From Candidatus Gastranaerophilales bacterium (GTDB taxonomy: Bacteria; Cyanobacteriota; Vampirovibrionia; Gastranaerophilales; Gastranaerophilaceae): a stretch of 12,059 nt of DNA. The notes under the pieces are model-generated. The model was not told the origin of the DNA. It was given only the letters and a program-made list of their open reading frames with translations, and made no database searches. The position numbers were made by a program, and so were the translations under genes. The stretch is from the NCBI GenBank assembly GCA_900752845.1, contig CAADWU010000021.1, positions 1-12,059 on the forward strand, given 5' to 3'. Shown here piece by piece: positions 1-6,510 of this stretch (its first letter is position 1; each line of letters begins with the position of its first letter).

Positions 1-2
1 AA

Positions 3-3000
3 CGGGGGGGGGCATCTTTCCCAGGCGTTCACATAAGTTTTAGCGGTGCTGAAAAAAATATTCATCAATTTGTATCTTATGCTCCGGAAAATAAAAGATA
101 TAATATAAGCAATTATAATTCTGGCGGTTTGGGTGTTGTTTCTTACGAAGCACCTGTAAGCTGGAGATTACACGAAAATGCAGATGTCAGAGATTTCTCT
201 CCATATCACAGTTATGATAACCCTGATGGAGGCGTAAAAGTTGTAAAATTAAGAAAAGATGCTAACGGTAAGATAATTGAAAGTTATAAAGCCGATAGTT
301 TTATAACAGCGGAACAAAACGAATCTCTTGCCGATATTGCTAAAAGAGTTAAACTGGCAGAAGGTGAGGAACTGTCTTATGCAATTCAATTGAAGCCTGA
401 TGATGAAGGAATGCATAAATTTGTAAAACTTGAAGATGCAGGTGTTCAAGGTTCATTTAAACGCCCTGCTGCTAATGCTATTGATCAGGTAGAAACTGTG
501 CCTTACAGATTATTCAGAGCAGTCGATATTAAAGATTCTGTTGATGTTGCAATTGATAATTATAAAAACTCTTTATTAACAGAGATTAAAAAACCTTATA
601 GAGAACCTGTAGAGGCAGAAGTTCGTGAAGCCTTCAAAGATAAACTTGCAGCTGCTGCTGAAAAAGACAAAGCTTCTACAGAGTTGGGAAAAAAAGAAGC
701 TGAAATTATTCGCAAAAATAAACCTAATGTGTTTATTGATACTTCTGATATCAAAATTGAAACCTTAAAAGTTGAAGAAGAAATTAAAAAAGAAGTTCAA
801 AAAAGACTAGGTGATAATGCTGAAATTAAAGAGAAATTTCAAGCTAAATTAAAAACACAAGAAGTAATAGATCATATTAATGGCATAAAAGCTAAAGCAG
901 CTCCTGAAGTTGCAGAAAGAAACGCTGTATACTTTTTACATACCAAAGAGCTTGCAAGATTTGAAAATGCCTACGGTATAGGCGGTAATGCTTACGGCTC
1001 ATACGGCTCCTATGGTTCTTACGGTTCATATGGCTCATACGGAACGCAAGGTGCTCATGGGATGAAAGTTGTAAGCACTAACCTTGCTTATGCTGATAAC
1101 AACAGAGCATTAGTTGAATTAATGCCTAAATTGAATACTGAAGCTCATGGTAATTATAATCCTGCTAACTGGTGGCTGCATGACAGACCGGCATTTATTA
1201 CTATGAACTCTATTGCTGATGCTTCACACTTTGGCAATGAATACTACAACGGTTTAAAAATTCATGGTACTTTCCACAATCCAGGACGTGATTATCAAGG
1301 CGCAGAAAGCAACCCGTTTGAATTCTTCAGAATGGTTGCCAGAGAAGAAGACGTTAAATTACTTAATAAGCATAAACAAATCGGAACACTTAGAAACATT
1401 GAAAAGAACTGGGTAAGTGCTTCTGATGAAGAAAAAAGATTTGCTAATCAAATCTTAAGACCGTTTATGGAAAACTTCCTTGACGATTATGTCGATACAT
1501 CTAAAGATTTGCGTACATTTAATATTTCAATGACACCTGTTGCAGGTACAAGAATTAACCCTAAAAACATGAGCGCAGGTTCTGTATCTGTTAACTACGG
1601 TAAAGAAATGAAATCTTTGGAAACACCTGATATCGCTCAATTTATGACTACAAAATTAGCAAAAATTAAAACAATTGATATTACAAACGGAAATACTCCG
1701 GCTAACTTGAGATTAGATGATGCAGAGGCTAATTTCTGTCAAAACGGTGAATTGAACGGATTAACCAAGAAGAAAGACGGGTTCACTACTTACAAATATA
1801 AACCTGTATTTGACGAATCAGGTAAACTGGTTTCTGATAACCTTTCAGAGGTAATGAACGCTAAAAAAGCCAACACTAAATGGTTCTTAAACTCAGTGGG
1901 AAGTGCTTATGAAATGGGCGGTTCTCAAGGTATAACCAAAATGTTCTTCAGTGATGCCCAAATTAAAAAAGGTGCAAATATAATAGGCAGCCTATCCAAA
2001 TATGAAGATGGCGATATGTTATTGATGGGATGGGGACGCCCTGATCCTCAAAAAGGATATCCGTCTACTTTCCAATCTTTCCTTGAATTCTTGAAAGATC
2101 CGAATGTTGATAAAGAAGTTAAAAAACATACCAAATTAATTGCAGGTGCAGGAATTTGGGAAGACGGCGCAAGAGATTTTGAATGGGTAAAAGACATAAT
2201 TAAACAAATCGAAACTCTTGACGGCGGTATATATAAAGGAAATGCTTGTTATGTTAACGGCTTCTTCCCTAACAGATTGGTAGGTTGTGCTACATACTCT
2301 ATCTTTACATCAAGATTTGAGCCTTGCGGTATTACTCCTCTTGAATCATTTGCAGCAGGTACACCTGTTATCTCTAACAATACAGGCGGAGCTCCTGACT
2401 TTATTACTGCTACAAGAGGTTACCTCACAAAACGTCCTTATCTGATTAATCCGACTGAATTGAATATTCCTTCTGAATTAACTGCAGGTAAATCCGGTGC
2501 AGAATTAGGTAATATAATTGACAATGCAAGAATGAAAGCCAATGCTTTTGAATTGAAAGATTGTTTGAAGGCTGCAACTAAAGACTATAATCTCGCAACA
2601 GAAGAAGGAAAACTTTCTAAATATGCAGAAATGGTTAAAGATGCTCTCAACCAAAAAATCGATTGGCACAATAACAATGCATACAACGGCGGTAAATCAG
2701 CAAACGAACGTTATATGACAGAAGTATTTGAAGTAGACAAAGGCATGAATGTCAGAAACTTCGAAAAATTGAAACGTTTGGTCGGCGAAAAATTCGGTAT
2801 AGCTGATGCACTGAAAGATGGTGCTCAAAAGGTAAGAAACAGATGGACTAAAATTCTTATCGGAGCAGGTATCGGTATTGCAGCAGCTGGAACTGCAGCT
2901 TATGTATATCTGAAAAATGATAAGAAAAAAGATGAAAAAGCAGCTAACGAAGAAGTAAAACCTGAGTCTGCTCCTCCAACTCAAACAGCACAAACTACAG

Positions 3001-3116
3001 CAGCTCAACCATCTGCACCGGTTGCACAAACGTCTGCAACTGCAATTCCGTTTAAAAAACCAAGCCAATTTATGGCAGGTAATGATGAAGCAAAAGCTGC
3101 AGTAAAAACAAAATAA
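3..3116 (+). CDS. Glycogen/starch-synthase-like glycosyltransferase (GT5), membrane-anchored, 5'-partial
   Basis: Probably transfers glucose from a nucleotide sugar to an alpha-glucan or another glycan. The frame is open from base 3; the TTG at 129 is only the Leu of the GGLG motif, so the true start lies off the window. Residues below count from that Leu. GT5 landmarks: GGLG at 123-134; TFHNPGRDYQG at 381-391, matching the TIHN..YQG motif with its His; GRPDPQKG with R637 and K642, the pair that binds phosphate in GlgA; and FEPCGITPLE with E731 and C733. The protein exceeds 1030 residues against about 480 for GlgA. The excess is a Lys/Glu-rich, probably helical insertion (about 45-275), a YGS repeat (289-305), a hydrophobic helix (909-928) flanked by basic residues, and a Pro/Ala/Thr/Gln-rich tail. 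The usual Lys of KTGGLG is Asn here. It ends 1 nt from the convergent DUF3137 gene. The family is secure; donor and product are unknown. Confidence 0.85.
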   Translation, partial: RGGASFPGVHISFSGAEKNIHQFVSYAPENKRYNISNYNSGGLGVVSYEAPVSWRLHENADVRDFSPYHSYDNPDGGVKVVKLRKDANGKIIESYKADSFITAEQNESLADIAKRVKLAEGEELSYAIQLKPDDEGMHKFVKLEDAGVQGSFKRPAANAIDQVETVPYRLFRAVDIKDSVDVAIDNYKNSLLTEIKKPYREPVEAEVREAFKDKLAAAAEKDKASTELGKKEAEIIRKNKPNVFIDTSDIKIETLKVEEEIKKEVQKRLGDNAEIKEKFQAKLKTQEVIDHINGIKAKAAPEVAERNAVYFLHTKELARFENAYGIGGNAYGSYGSYGSYGSYGSYGTQGAHGMKVVSTNLAYADNNRALVELMPKLNTEAHGNYNPANWWLHDRPAFITMNSIADASHFGNEYYNGLKIHGTFHNPGRDYQGAESNPFEFFRMVAREEDVKLLNKHKQIGTLRNIEKNWVSASDEEKRFANQILRPFMENFLDDYVDTSKDLRTFNISMTPVAGTRINPKNMSAGSVSVNYGKEMKSLETPDIAQFMTTKLAKIKTIDITNGNTPANLRLDDAEANFCQNGELNGLTKKKDGFTTYKYKPVFDESGKLVSDNLSEVMNAKKANTKWFLNSVGSAYEMGGSQGITKMFFSDAQIKKGANIIGSLSKYEDGDMLLMGWGRPDPQKGYPSTFQSFLEFLKDPNVDKEVKKHTKLIAGAGIWEDGARDFEWVKDIIKQIETLDGGIYKGNACYVNGFFPNRLVGCATYSIFTSRFEPCGITPLESFAAGTPVISNNTGGAPDFITATRGYLTKRPYLINPTELNIPSELTAGKSGAELGNIIDNARMKANAFELKDCLKAATKDYNLATEEGKLSKYAEMVKDALNQKIDWHNNNAYNGGKSANERYMTEVFEVDKGMNVRNFEKLKRLVGEKFGIADALKDGAQKVRNRWTKILIGAGIGIAAAGTAAYVYLKNDKKKDEKAANEEVKPESAPPTQTAQTTAAQPSAPVAQTSATAIPFKKPSQFMAGNDEAKAAVKTK
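4..12. repeat. G9 homopolymer tract in the 5' part of the glycosyltransferase gene
   Basis: Nine consecutive G residues are read in frame as part of Arg-Gly-Gly-Ala ahead of the GT5 domain. The two other forward frames hit stops at 34-36 (TAA) and 41-43 (TAG). Any change of tract length other than a multiple of three would therefore end translation arriving from upstream. An equal-length tract sits at 6473-6481. Confidence 0.85.
993..1043 (+). repeat. Coding tandem repeat, (Tyr-Gly-Ser)5-Tyr-Gly
   Basis: A 9-bp unit of the form TAY GGY TCN is repeated five times plus TAY GGN, giving YGSYGSYGS and so on at residues 289-305. It lies in a Gly-rich stretch between the charged insertion and the rest of the GT-B N-domain. 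Third codon positions vary, so the array is not a very recent slippage product. Unit-number changes would keep frame. It is likely a flexible linker. Confidence 0.9.
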
Positions 3117-3117
3117 A

Positions 3118-4026
3118 TTATTTATTCAATATATCAACTAAATTATAAATTACGATGAACTTGTTAATCAGGTCATCGTAATTTTTTGCTTTAACAAGCG
3201 ATTTAAATAAAAATCCGAATTGTAACGGTCTTTTAGAGCGTAATGCAATAAGTATAATATTATCATTTATTGACATGCTGAATCCTTTTGCAGTGTAAGC
3301 TGCTCCAAGTTCTTTTATAGCTTCCCAAAATTCTTGATTAATAAAATCTATGTCTTGAGGTTTTTTAGCAAAAGTATATAGATATTGATTAAGCTCTGAA
3401 ACTTTTGGTTTTACCTGATGATATCTGTTATATTTATGCTCGTTTTTTGAAATTAAGATTACATGATTATTAAAAGATTTTTCAAGCTCAAGCTGAATAG
3501 TAACACCTCTGAAAAGGTTAGGCTTGTTTTGAATTTTAAATGGCAGCGTAAGTTTAGTATCACTAATTATAATATTCGTTCTATTATAGAAACCAAAAAA
3601 GCTTCTTATATCTTCCTGCGTATCAAAATTGGGAAAGAGTTCGGAGTCTAATACAGTTGCTATACTAAAGTTTTTAGGCCAGTTTTTATAGTTAGCAACT
3701 ACCGGATAGAATAGCGGCAAAACTTCCTCTTGCAATTTTAAAAGGTATTCTCTTGAAGTTATTATTACAGTAACAATACTTTGGATTAGGCATGCGTACA
3801 TTAAAAATAATATAAGCGGCCATAATATAAAATTGTATTCAAGTTTAAGCATGAGGAGAATAAATATATATGAAAAAACAGTCCCGAGAAGCAAAAAAGT
3901 TAATGATATTCCTGCAACTTTTAATACTGTTTTCTTCCTGTATTTTTCCATATTTTGAATTTGAGGAAGAATTTTATCTTCGAAATAATTATGATATTGC
4001 TGCCTAAACTTTTCCTGATTTATCAT
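3118..4026 (-). CDS. DUF3137-like two-helix membrane protein
   Basis: 302 residues, function unknown. A basic N-terminus precedes two adjacent membrane helices (about 33-60 and 65-90), and a soluble domain of about 210 residues follows. The soluble part has the look of DUF3137: an FYPVVANYKNWP-type start, a DSELFPNF.TQEDI..FFG segment, an FRGVTIQLELEKSFNN beta region, and a C-terminal stretch ending in a helix (INKFIVIYNLVDILNK). The assignment is by recognition only. The ATG at 4026 has no clear ribosome site, and an extended -10 box lies only 12 nt upstream, so the mRNA may be nearly leaderless. The gene converges on the glycosyltransferase with 1 nt between the stops, and its last codons overlap that gene's likely terminator. 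Confidence 0.7.
   Translation of the reverse strand: MINQEKFRQQYHNYFEDKILPQIQNMEKYRKKTVLKVAGISLTFLLLGTVFSYIFILLMLKLEYNFILWPLILFLMYACLIQSIVTVIITSREYLLKLQEEVLPLFYPVVANYKNWPKNFSIATVLDSELFPNFDTQEDIRSFFGFYNRTNIIISDTKLTLPFKIQNKPNLFRGVTIQLELEKSFNNHVILISKNEHKYNRYHQVKPKVSELNQYLYTFAKKPQDIDFINQEFWEAIKELGAAYTAKGFSMSINDNIILIALRSKRPLQFGFLFKSLVKAKNYDDLINKFIVIYNLVDILNK
3148..3187 (+). terminator. Likely terminator of the glycosyltransferase, inside the DUF3137 gene's 3' end
   Basis: A perfect 11-bp inverted repeat (AATTACGATGA at 3148-3158, TCATCGTAATT at 3173-3183) encloses a 14-nt loop. A T6 run at 3182-3187 overlaps the end of the stem. It sits 32 nt after the glycosyltransferase stop and lies within codons of the opposite gene. 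The stem is AT-rich and the loop long, so efficiency is uncertain. Confidence 0.6.
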
Positions 4027-4037
4027 TCCAATATTTT

Positions 4038-4046
4038 ATCATATCA
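4038..4046 (-). promoter_or_regulatory. Extended -10 promoter for the DUF3137 gene
   Basis: Read on the minus strand the site is TGATATGAT, a TGn extension followed by TATGAT. No convincing -35 box is visible at the normal distance. Transcription would start near 4031, leaving about five bases before the ATG at 4026. Confidence 0.4.
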
Positions 4047-4100
4047 GCATAATTTATTACAATAGTTAAAATTTTTTTCAAATTTTTAACGAAAAAACTG

Positions 4101-4129
4101 TTGACAATAAAATTTGTTCTTGCTAAGAT
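4101..4129 (+). promoter_or_regulatory. Sigma-70-type promoter of tRNA-Lys
   Basis: A perfect TTGACA (4101-4106) is followed by a 17-nt spacer and TAAGAT (4124-4129) with a TGC extension just before it. The expected start, about 4136, is 30 nt ahead of the tRNA. Confidence 0.75.
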
Positions 4130-4165
4130 AATCTCACTGGCGAAAATTAATAGCAATTAAGATTT

Positions 4166-4238
4166 GCGCTTGTAGCTCAGCTGGTAGAGCACTCCCCTTT
4201 TAAGGGATAGGTCGCGCGTTCGAATCGCGCCAAGCGCA
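4166..4238 (+). tRNA. tRNA-Lys (anticodon TTT)
   Basis: A full cloverleaf can be drawn. The acceptor stem GCGCTTG/CAAGCGC has 7 of 7 pairs, the D stem is GCTC/GAGC, the anticodon loop is CTTTTAA with TTT at 4199-4201, the variable loop is AGGTC, and the T arm is GCGCG-TTCGAAT-CGCGC. The discriminator base is A. CCA is not encoded, so it must be added after transcription. The outermost anticodon-stem pair (27-43) is a C-T mismatch, which is tolerable. It has its own promoter and terminator and so is a single-gene unit. Confidence 0.96.
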
Positions 4239-4277
4239 TATTAAAAAGAGGACTTTTAAGTCCTCTTTTTAATATGC
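4236..4277 (+). terminator. Terminator of tRNA-Lys
   Basis: A perfect 20-bp inverted repeat with a two-base centre (arms 4236-4255 and 4258-4277) contains the GC-rich core GAGGACTT/AAGTCCTC and a T5 run on the 3' side. A matching A5 run on the 5' side makes it potentially bidirectional. Its left arm begins in the last bases of the tRNA. Confidence 0.85.
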
Positions 4278-4293
4278 ATTTATCAGTGATGAA

Positions 4294-4385
4294 AACGGAT
4301 TTTGCGTTCGGCGGGAGCGAGCTGAGGCTGGAGCATTTTTGTGATTGAGATGAAATCTCAAAAAGCAAAATGCGGAATTGCCGTT
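4294..4385. other. Structured GC-richer segment, possible non-coding RNA or element remnant
   Basis: No plausible gene covers this stretch. Nested inverted repeats are visible. AACGG (4294-4298) matches CCGTT (4381-4385), and ATTTTGC (4299-4305) matches GCAAAAT (4365-4371). TTGAGAT (4345-4351) matches ATCTCAA (4355-4361) around a GAA loop. As an alternative, GCATTTT (4333-4339) matches AAAATGC (4367-4373). The part at 4301-4335 is clearly richer in G and C than its surroundings. It lies between the tRNA terminator and a second terminator. Transcription and function are unknown. Confidence 0.35.
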
Positions 4386-4409
4386 AAATGCGAGCGACCA
4401 AGACCTATT

Positions 4410-4424
4410 GCGCCAAGCGCACCA
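4410..4424 (+). repeat. Second copy of the tRNA-Lys 3' end, with CCA
   Basis: GCGCCAAGCGCA at 4410-4421 repeats the last 12 bases of the tRNA (4227-4238) exactly. CCA follows at 4422-4424, although the intact tRNA gene lacks it. The similarity continues into ATTAAAAA and a hairpin terminator after both copies. It could be an attachment-site-like duplication or the tail of a decayed second tRNA-Lys gene. Confidence 0.6.
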
Positions 4425-4427
4425 TTA

Positions 4428-4454
4428 AAAAAAGACTCCTTAGGAGTCTTTTTT
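4428..4454. terminator. Bidirectional terminator between the tRNA region and the regulator gene
   Basis: A 12-bp perfect stem (AAAAAAGACTCC at 4428-4439, GGAGTCTTTTTT at 4443-4454) has a TTA loop and a run of T on either strand. It can end rightward transcripts from the tRNA region and leftward transcripts of the regulator, whose stop is 43 nt away. Confidence 0.85.
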
Positions 4455-4496
4455 ATTGCTATTGTTATTTTAAGTAAAGAGAATAATTTAGAAACA

Positions 4497-5060
4497 TTAT
4501 TTTAAATGAATAAATTTTTTTGCACAATCAAACATTGAATTTACAAGTGCAGCATTTGAATAAATATTTAATCCGTTGCTTTCGAGAACCTGTTTCATGC
4601 GTTTTTCCCACATTGCATATATATCGTCTTTGCTTAAATCAAGTACCTGAGCAATCATGGTAAGCTCTTTAAAATCAATAGGAATAGGTAAGCTTCCTCT
4701 TAGCATATCAACTATATCAAGTCGTTTTTTACGTGGGAATGCTTTTAAAAATGTTATTGTGCTCATCTTTTTTTCTTTCATAACATCTTTGAAAAATTCA
4801 ACAGAATCATCAATCAGGATAGGTTCTTGCGGAATTTTATATTCTTCAAATTCCTCTGGCTCTATTTCCATTACTGTTGCAATACGTTCTAATGTAGTTC
4901 CACGTGTAGAAAATGGTATTGTGTTATCTATCAGGTTGTAAACGTAAGATAGAGTTACACCTATCATTTCTGCGAAATCTTTTTTATGCAAAGAATTTTT
5001 ATCCAAAAATTTTGCTACTTTTTCAGAACTTTTTTCTTGAATGATTGGTTTATTTTTCAT
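4497..5060 (-). CDS. Helix-turn-helix (XRE-like) transcriptional regulator, two-domain
   Basis: 187 residues, a probable cytoplasmic DNA-binding protein. The first half (about 15-70: KVAKFLDKNSLHKKDFAEMI, then GVTLSYVYNLIDN and TTLERIATVMEIEPEEF) has the five-helix spacing of an XRE/Cro-C1 domain. The second half (about 88-148: VEFFKDVMKEKKMSTITFL, ending IAQVLDLSKDDIYAMWEKR) resembles a degenerate second copy. The ATG at 5060 was chosen because GAGGA lies about 8 nt upstream (on the minus strand, GATGAGGATAAAATT precedes the ATG). The upstream TTG at 5090 and ATG at 5084 have no ribosome site. It is divergent from pth with 180 nt between them. No catalytic or ligand-binding domain is visible; the target is unknown. 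Confidence 0.75.
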   Translation of the reverse strand: MKNKPIIQEKSSEKVAKFLDKNSLHKKDFAEMIGVTLSYVYNLIDNTIPFSTRGTTLERIATVMEIEPEEFEEYKIPQEPILIDDSVEFFKDVMKEKKMSTITFLKAFPRKKRLDIVDMLRGSLPIPIDFKELTMIAQVLDLSKDDIYAMWEKRMKQVLESNGLNIYSNAALVNSMFDCAKKFIHLK

Positions 5061-5240
5061 AATTTTATCCTCATCTTTAAGCATTATCAAAATAAAAGTT
5101 TTTTATCTTTTTGTTAAGCGTAAAGATGGTAAACAAGTGTGGTAATATTTATTTACGTTAAAATAAGAAATATAAAGAAAATGATAGAAACAAGTATTTG
5201 GATTTTTTAATATCACAAAACTTGCTAAAAGGATAAAAAG

Positions 5241-5786
5241 ATGAAATTAATCGCAGGACTTGGAAATATTGGAGATAAGTATTGTTTTACAAGACATAAT
5301 GCAGGGTTTATGGTGTTAGATAAATGGGCATTGGATAAAAGTTTGTCATTCAGAGAAGAAAAAAAGCTGAAATGTTTTTTAGCTAAAGACGGTGACAATA
5401 TTCTCATAAAGTCTACAACTTTTATGAATTTGTCAGGTGAAGCAGTAAGGGCTGTCATGGATTATTATAAGATAGATGTAAAAGATATATTGATAATCTA
5501 TGATGATATAGCTCTTGATTTAGGTACGATAAGGTTCAGAGCAAACGGCTCTGACGGAGGACATAACGGAATAAAATCCATAATCCAGCATATCGGAACT
5601 AAAAATTTTGACAGGTTAAAGATAGGCATTGGACCGCAGCCAAATATACCTTCTGAAAATTACGTTTTACAGAATTTTTCTAAGGAACAGCTGGATGAAT
5701 TAAAGACTGTTTTAAAAACATCTATAGATGCTGTCAGTTTTTATTTAGATAACGGTATTGAAAGGGCACAAAACAGGTTTAATTAA
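5241..5786 (+). CDS. pth: Peptidyl-tRNA hydrolase
   Basis: Cleaves the ester bond of peptidyl-tRNAs released early from ribosomes, recycling tRNA in the cytoplasm. 181 residues, slightly short of the 185-195 usual for bacterial Pth. All active-site landmarks are present: GLGN with N9, TRHNAG with the catalytic H19, FMNLSG with N63, YDDIALDLG with D88, and GSDGGHNGIKS with N109. The C-terminal helical region (FSKEQLDEL onward) is intact. An AAAGGA ribosome site lies about 8 nt before the ATG. No clear promoter was found in the 180-nt gap shared with the divergent regulator. The stop overlaps the stop of the convergent pilin-like gene by 4 nt (TTAA). Confidence 0.97.
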   Translation: MKLIAGLGNIGDKYCFTRHNAGFMVLDKWALDKSLSFREEKKLKCFLAKDGDNILIKSTTFMNLSGEAVRAVMDYYKIDVKDILIIYDDIALDLGTIRFRANGSDGGHNGIKSIIQHIGTKNFDRLKIGIGPQPNIPSENYVLQNFSKEQLDELKTVLKTSIDAVSFYLDNGIERAQNRFN

Positions 5787-6484
5787 ATTTTTCCTTTCCA
5801 AAATGAAGAATCATATAATGCTTTGTTCGTACAAGCAATACCATTAATTGTTGCCGAATTTGTTTTTGTACAATAAACATTTTCATTATATTTTGTTCCA
5901 TCCGCTCCCATAGGTAAAATTCTTCCGTTTTCAACCATTTCAAAAGCAAATAAATCTCTTCCAAGCTGGTTAGGTTTTTTGTTGAAACCATTAACATCTA
6001 CGAATATGAACACATCTACCGAAGAATTTTCATTTTCGAAAAAGTACATCATTCCGTCCGTGACTATGTACTGTCCGTCATCAAGCCAGGCCATTGGTGC
6101 ATTTGCAGTGTTGTTATAATTCTTATATTTAACTGTTGTTATTTTATTATTATAAAGACATGCGGTATTTTCTGTACCTTTACCGCAATCAATTGCTCCG
6201 TTGAAATATGGAAAAATTGCTTTTTTAAAAGATTCTGTTTTCGAATTAAATGTAGAACGTGTTACAGTTTCGCCCGTATCCTTCTGGTACAATAAAAGTG
6301 CTTGCTGCAAAACAGAGTAAGCTTTTTTTAATGCTTCCTGCCGTTCTTTGTTTTGAGTATTCGTAATTACTGCAGGTAATGTTAAAGCCGCAACAACTCC
6401 GATAATGCCTAGTGTAATCAATACCTCTGCAAGTGTAAAACCTCTTAACCCCTTAAGATGCAAGCCTTTTGCGGGGGGGGGCAA
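5783..6484 (-). CDS. Type IV prepilin-like / type II secretion pseudopilin with C9 tract at its start
   Basis: Probable pseudopilin or minor pilin, matured by prepilin peptidase and assembled at the inner membrane. As read from TTG at 6484 it has 233 residues: a basic leader, cleavage after G15, then FTLAEVLITLGIIGVVAALTLP with the invariant Glu at mature position 5, and a soluble domain. That domain has four cysteines (100, 109, 205, 218) that could form two disulfides, and a DVNG..KKPNQLGRD segment suggesting a metal-binding or secretion-type loop. The TTG start is doubtful: it has no spaced ribosome site and sits directly on a C9 run. Upstream on the same strand, AGGAGG lies 6 nt before an ATG at 6509, under a near-consensus promoter, but that ATG is out of frame. 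It reads 18 codons to a stop at 6455-6453. One base less in the tract would fuse the ATG to the pilin with a 23-residue leader. Confidence 0.85.
   Translation of the reverse strand: MPPPAKGLHLKGLRGFTLAEVLITLGIIGVVAALTLPAVITNTQNKERQEALKKAYSVLQQALLLYQKDTGETVTRSTFNSKTESFKKAIFPYFNGAIDCGKGTENTACLYNNKITTVKYKNYNNTANAPMAWLDDGQYIVTDGMMYFFENENSSVDVFIFVDVNGFNKKPNQLGRDLFAFEMVENGRILPMGADGTKYNENVYCTKTNSATINGIACTNKALYDSSFWKGKI
6473..6481. repeat. G9/C9 homopolymer at the 5' end of the pilin-like gene
   Basis: Nine G on the plus strand, nine C in the sense of the gene. It lies between the well-supported ATG at 6509 and the prepilin signature, so its length sets the reading frame. At nine the ATG frame is broken; at eight or eleven it would be joined. 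The tract is flanked by imperfect direct repeats (6447-6461 and 6483-6494). Confidence 0.9.
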
Positions 6485-6510
6485 CCCTTAATGCTTTTGA
6501 ATATAACATA

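Noticed and set aside
129..131. TTG as start of the glycosyltransferase
   Set aside because: It is the Leu codon of the GGLG motif, and the frame stays open with sensible sequence to the left edge.
2697..3068. Minus-strand frame rich in Cys, Ser and Phe
   Set aside because: Shadow of the Lys/Ala/Gln-rich 3' end of the glycosyltransferase.
4177..4368. Minus-strand frame of 63 codons across the tRNA
   Set aside because: It is the antisense of the tRNA (the familiar RFERATYPLKGECSTS translation) plus the hairpin; not a gene.
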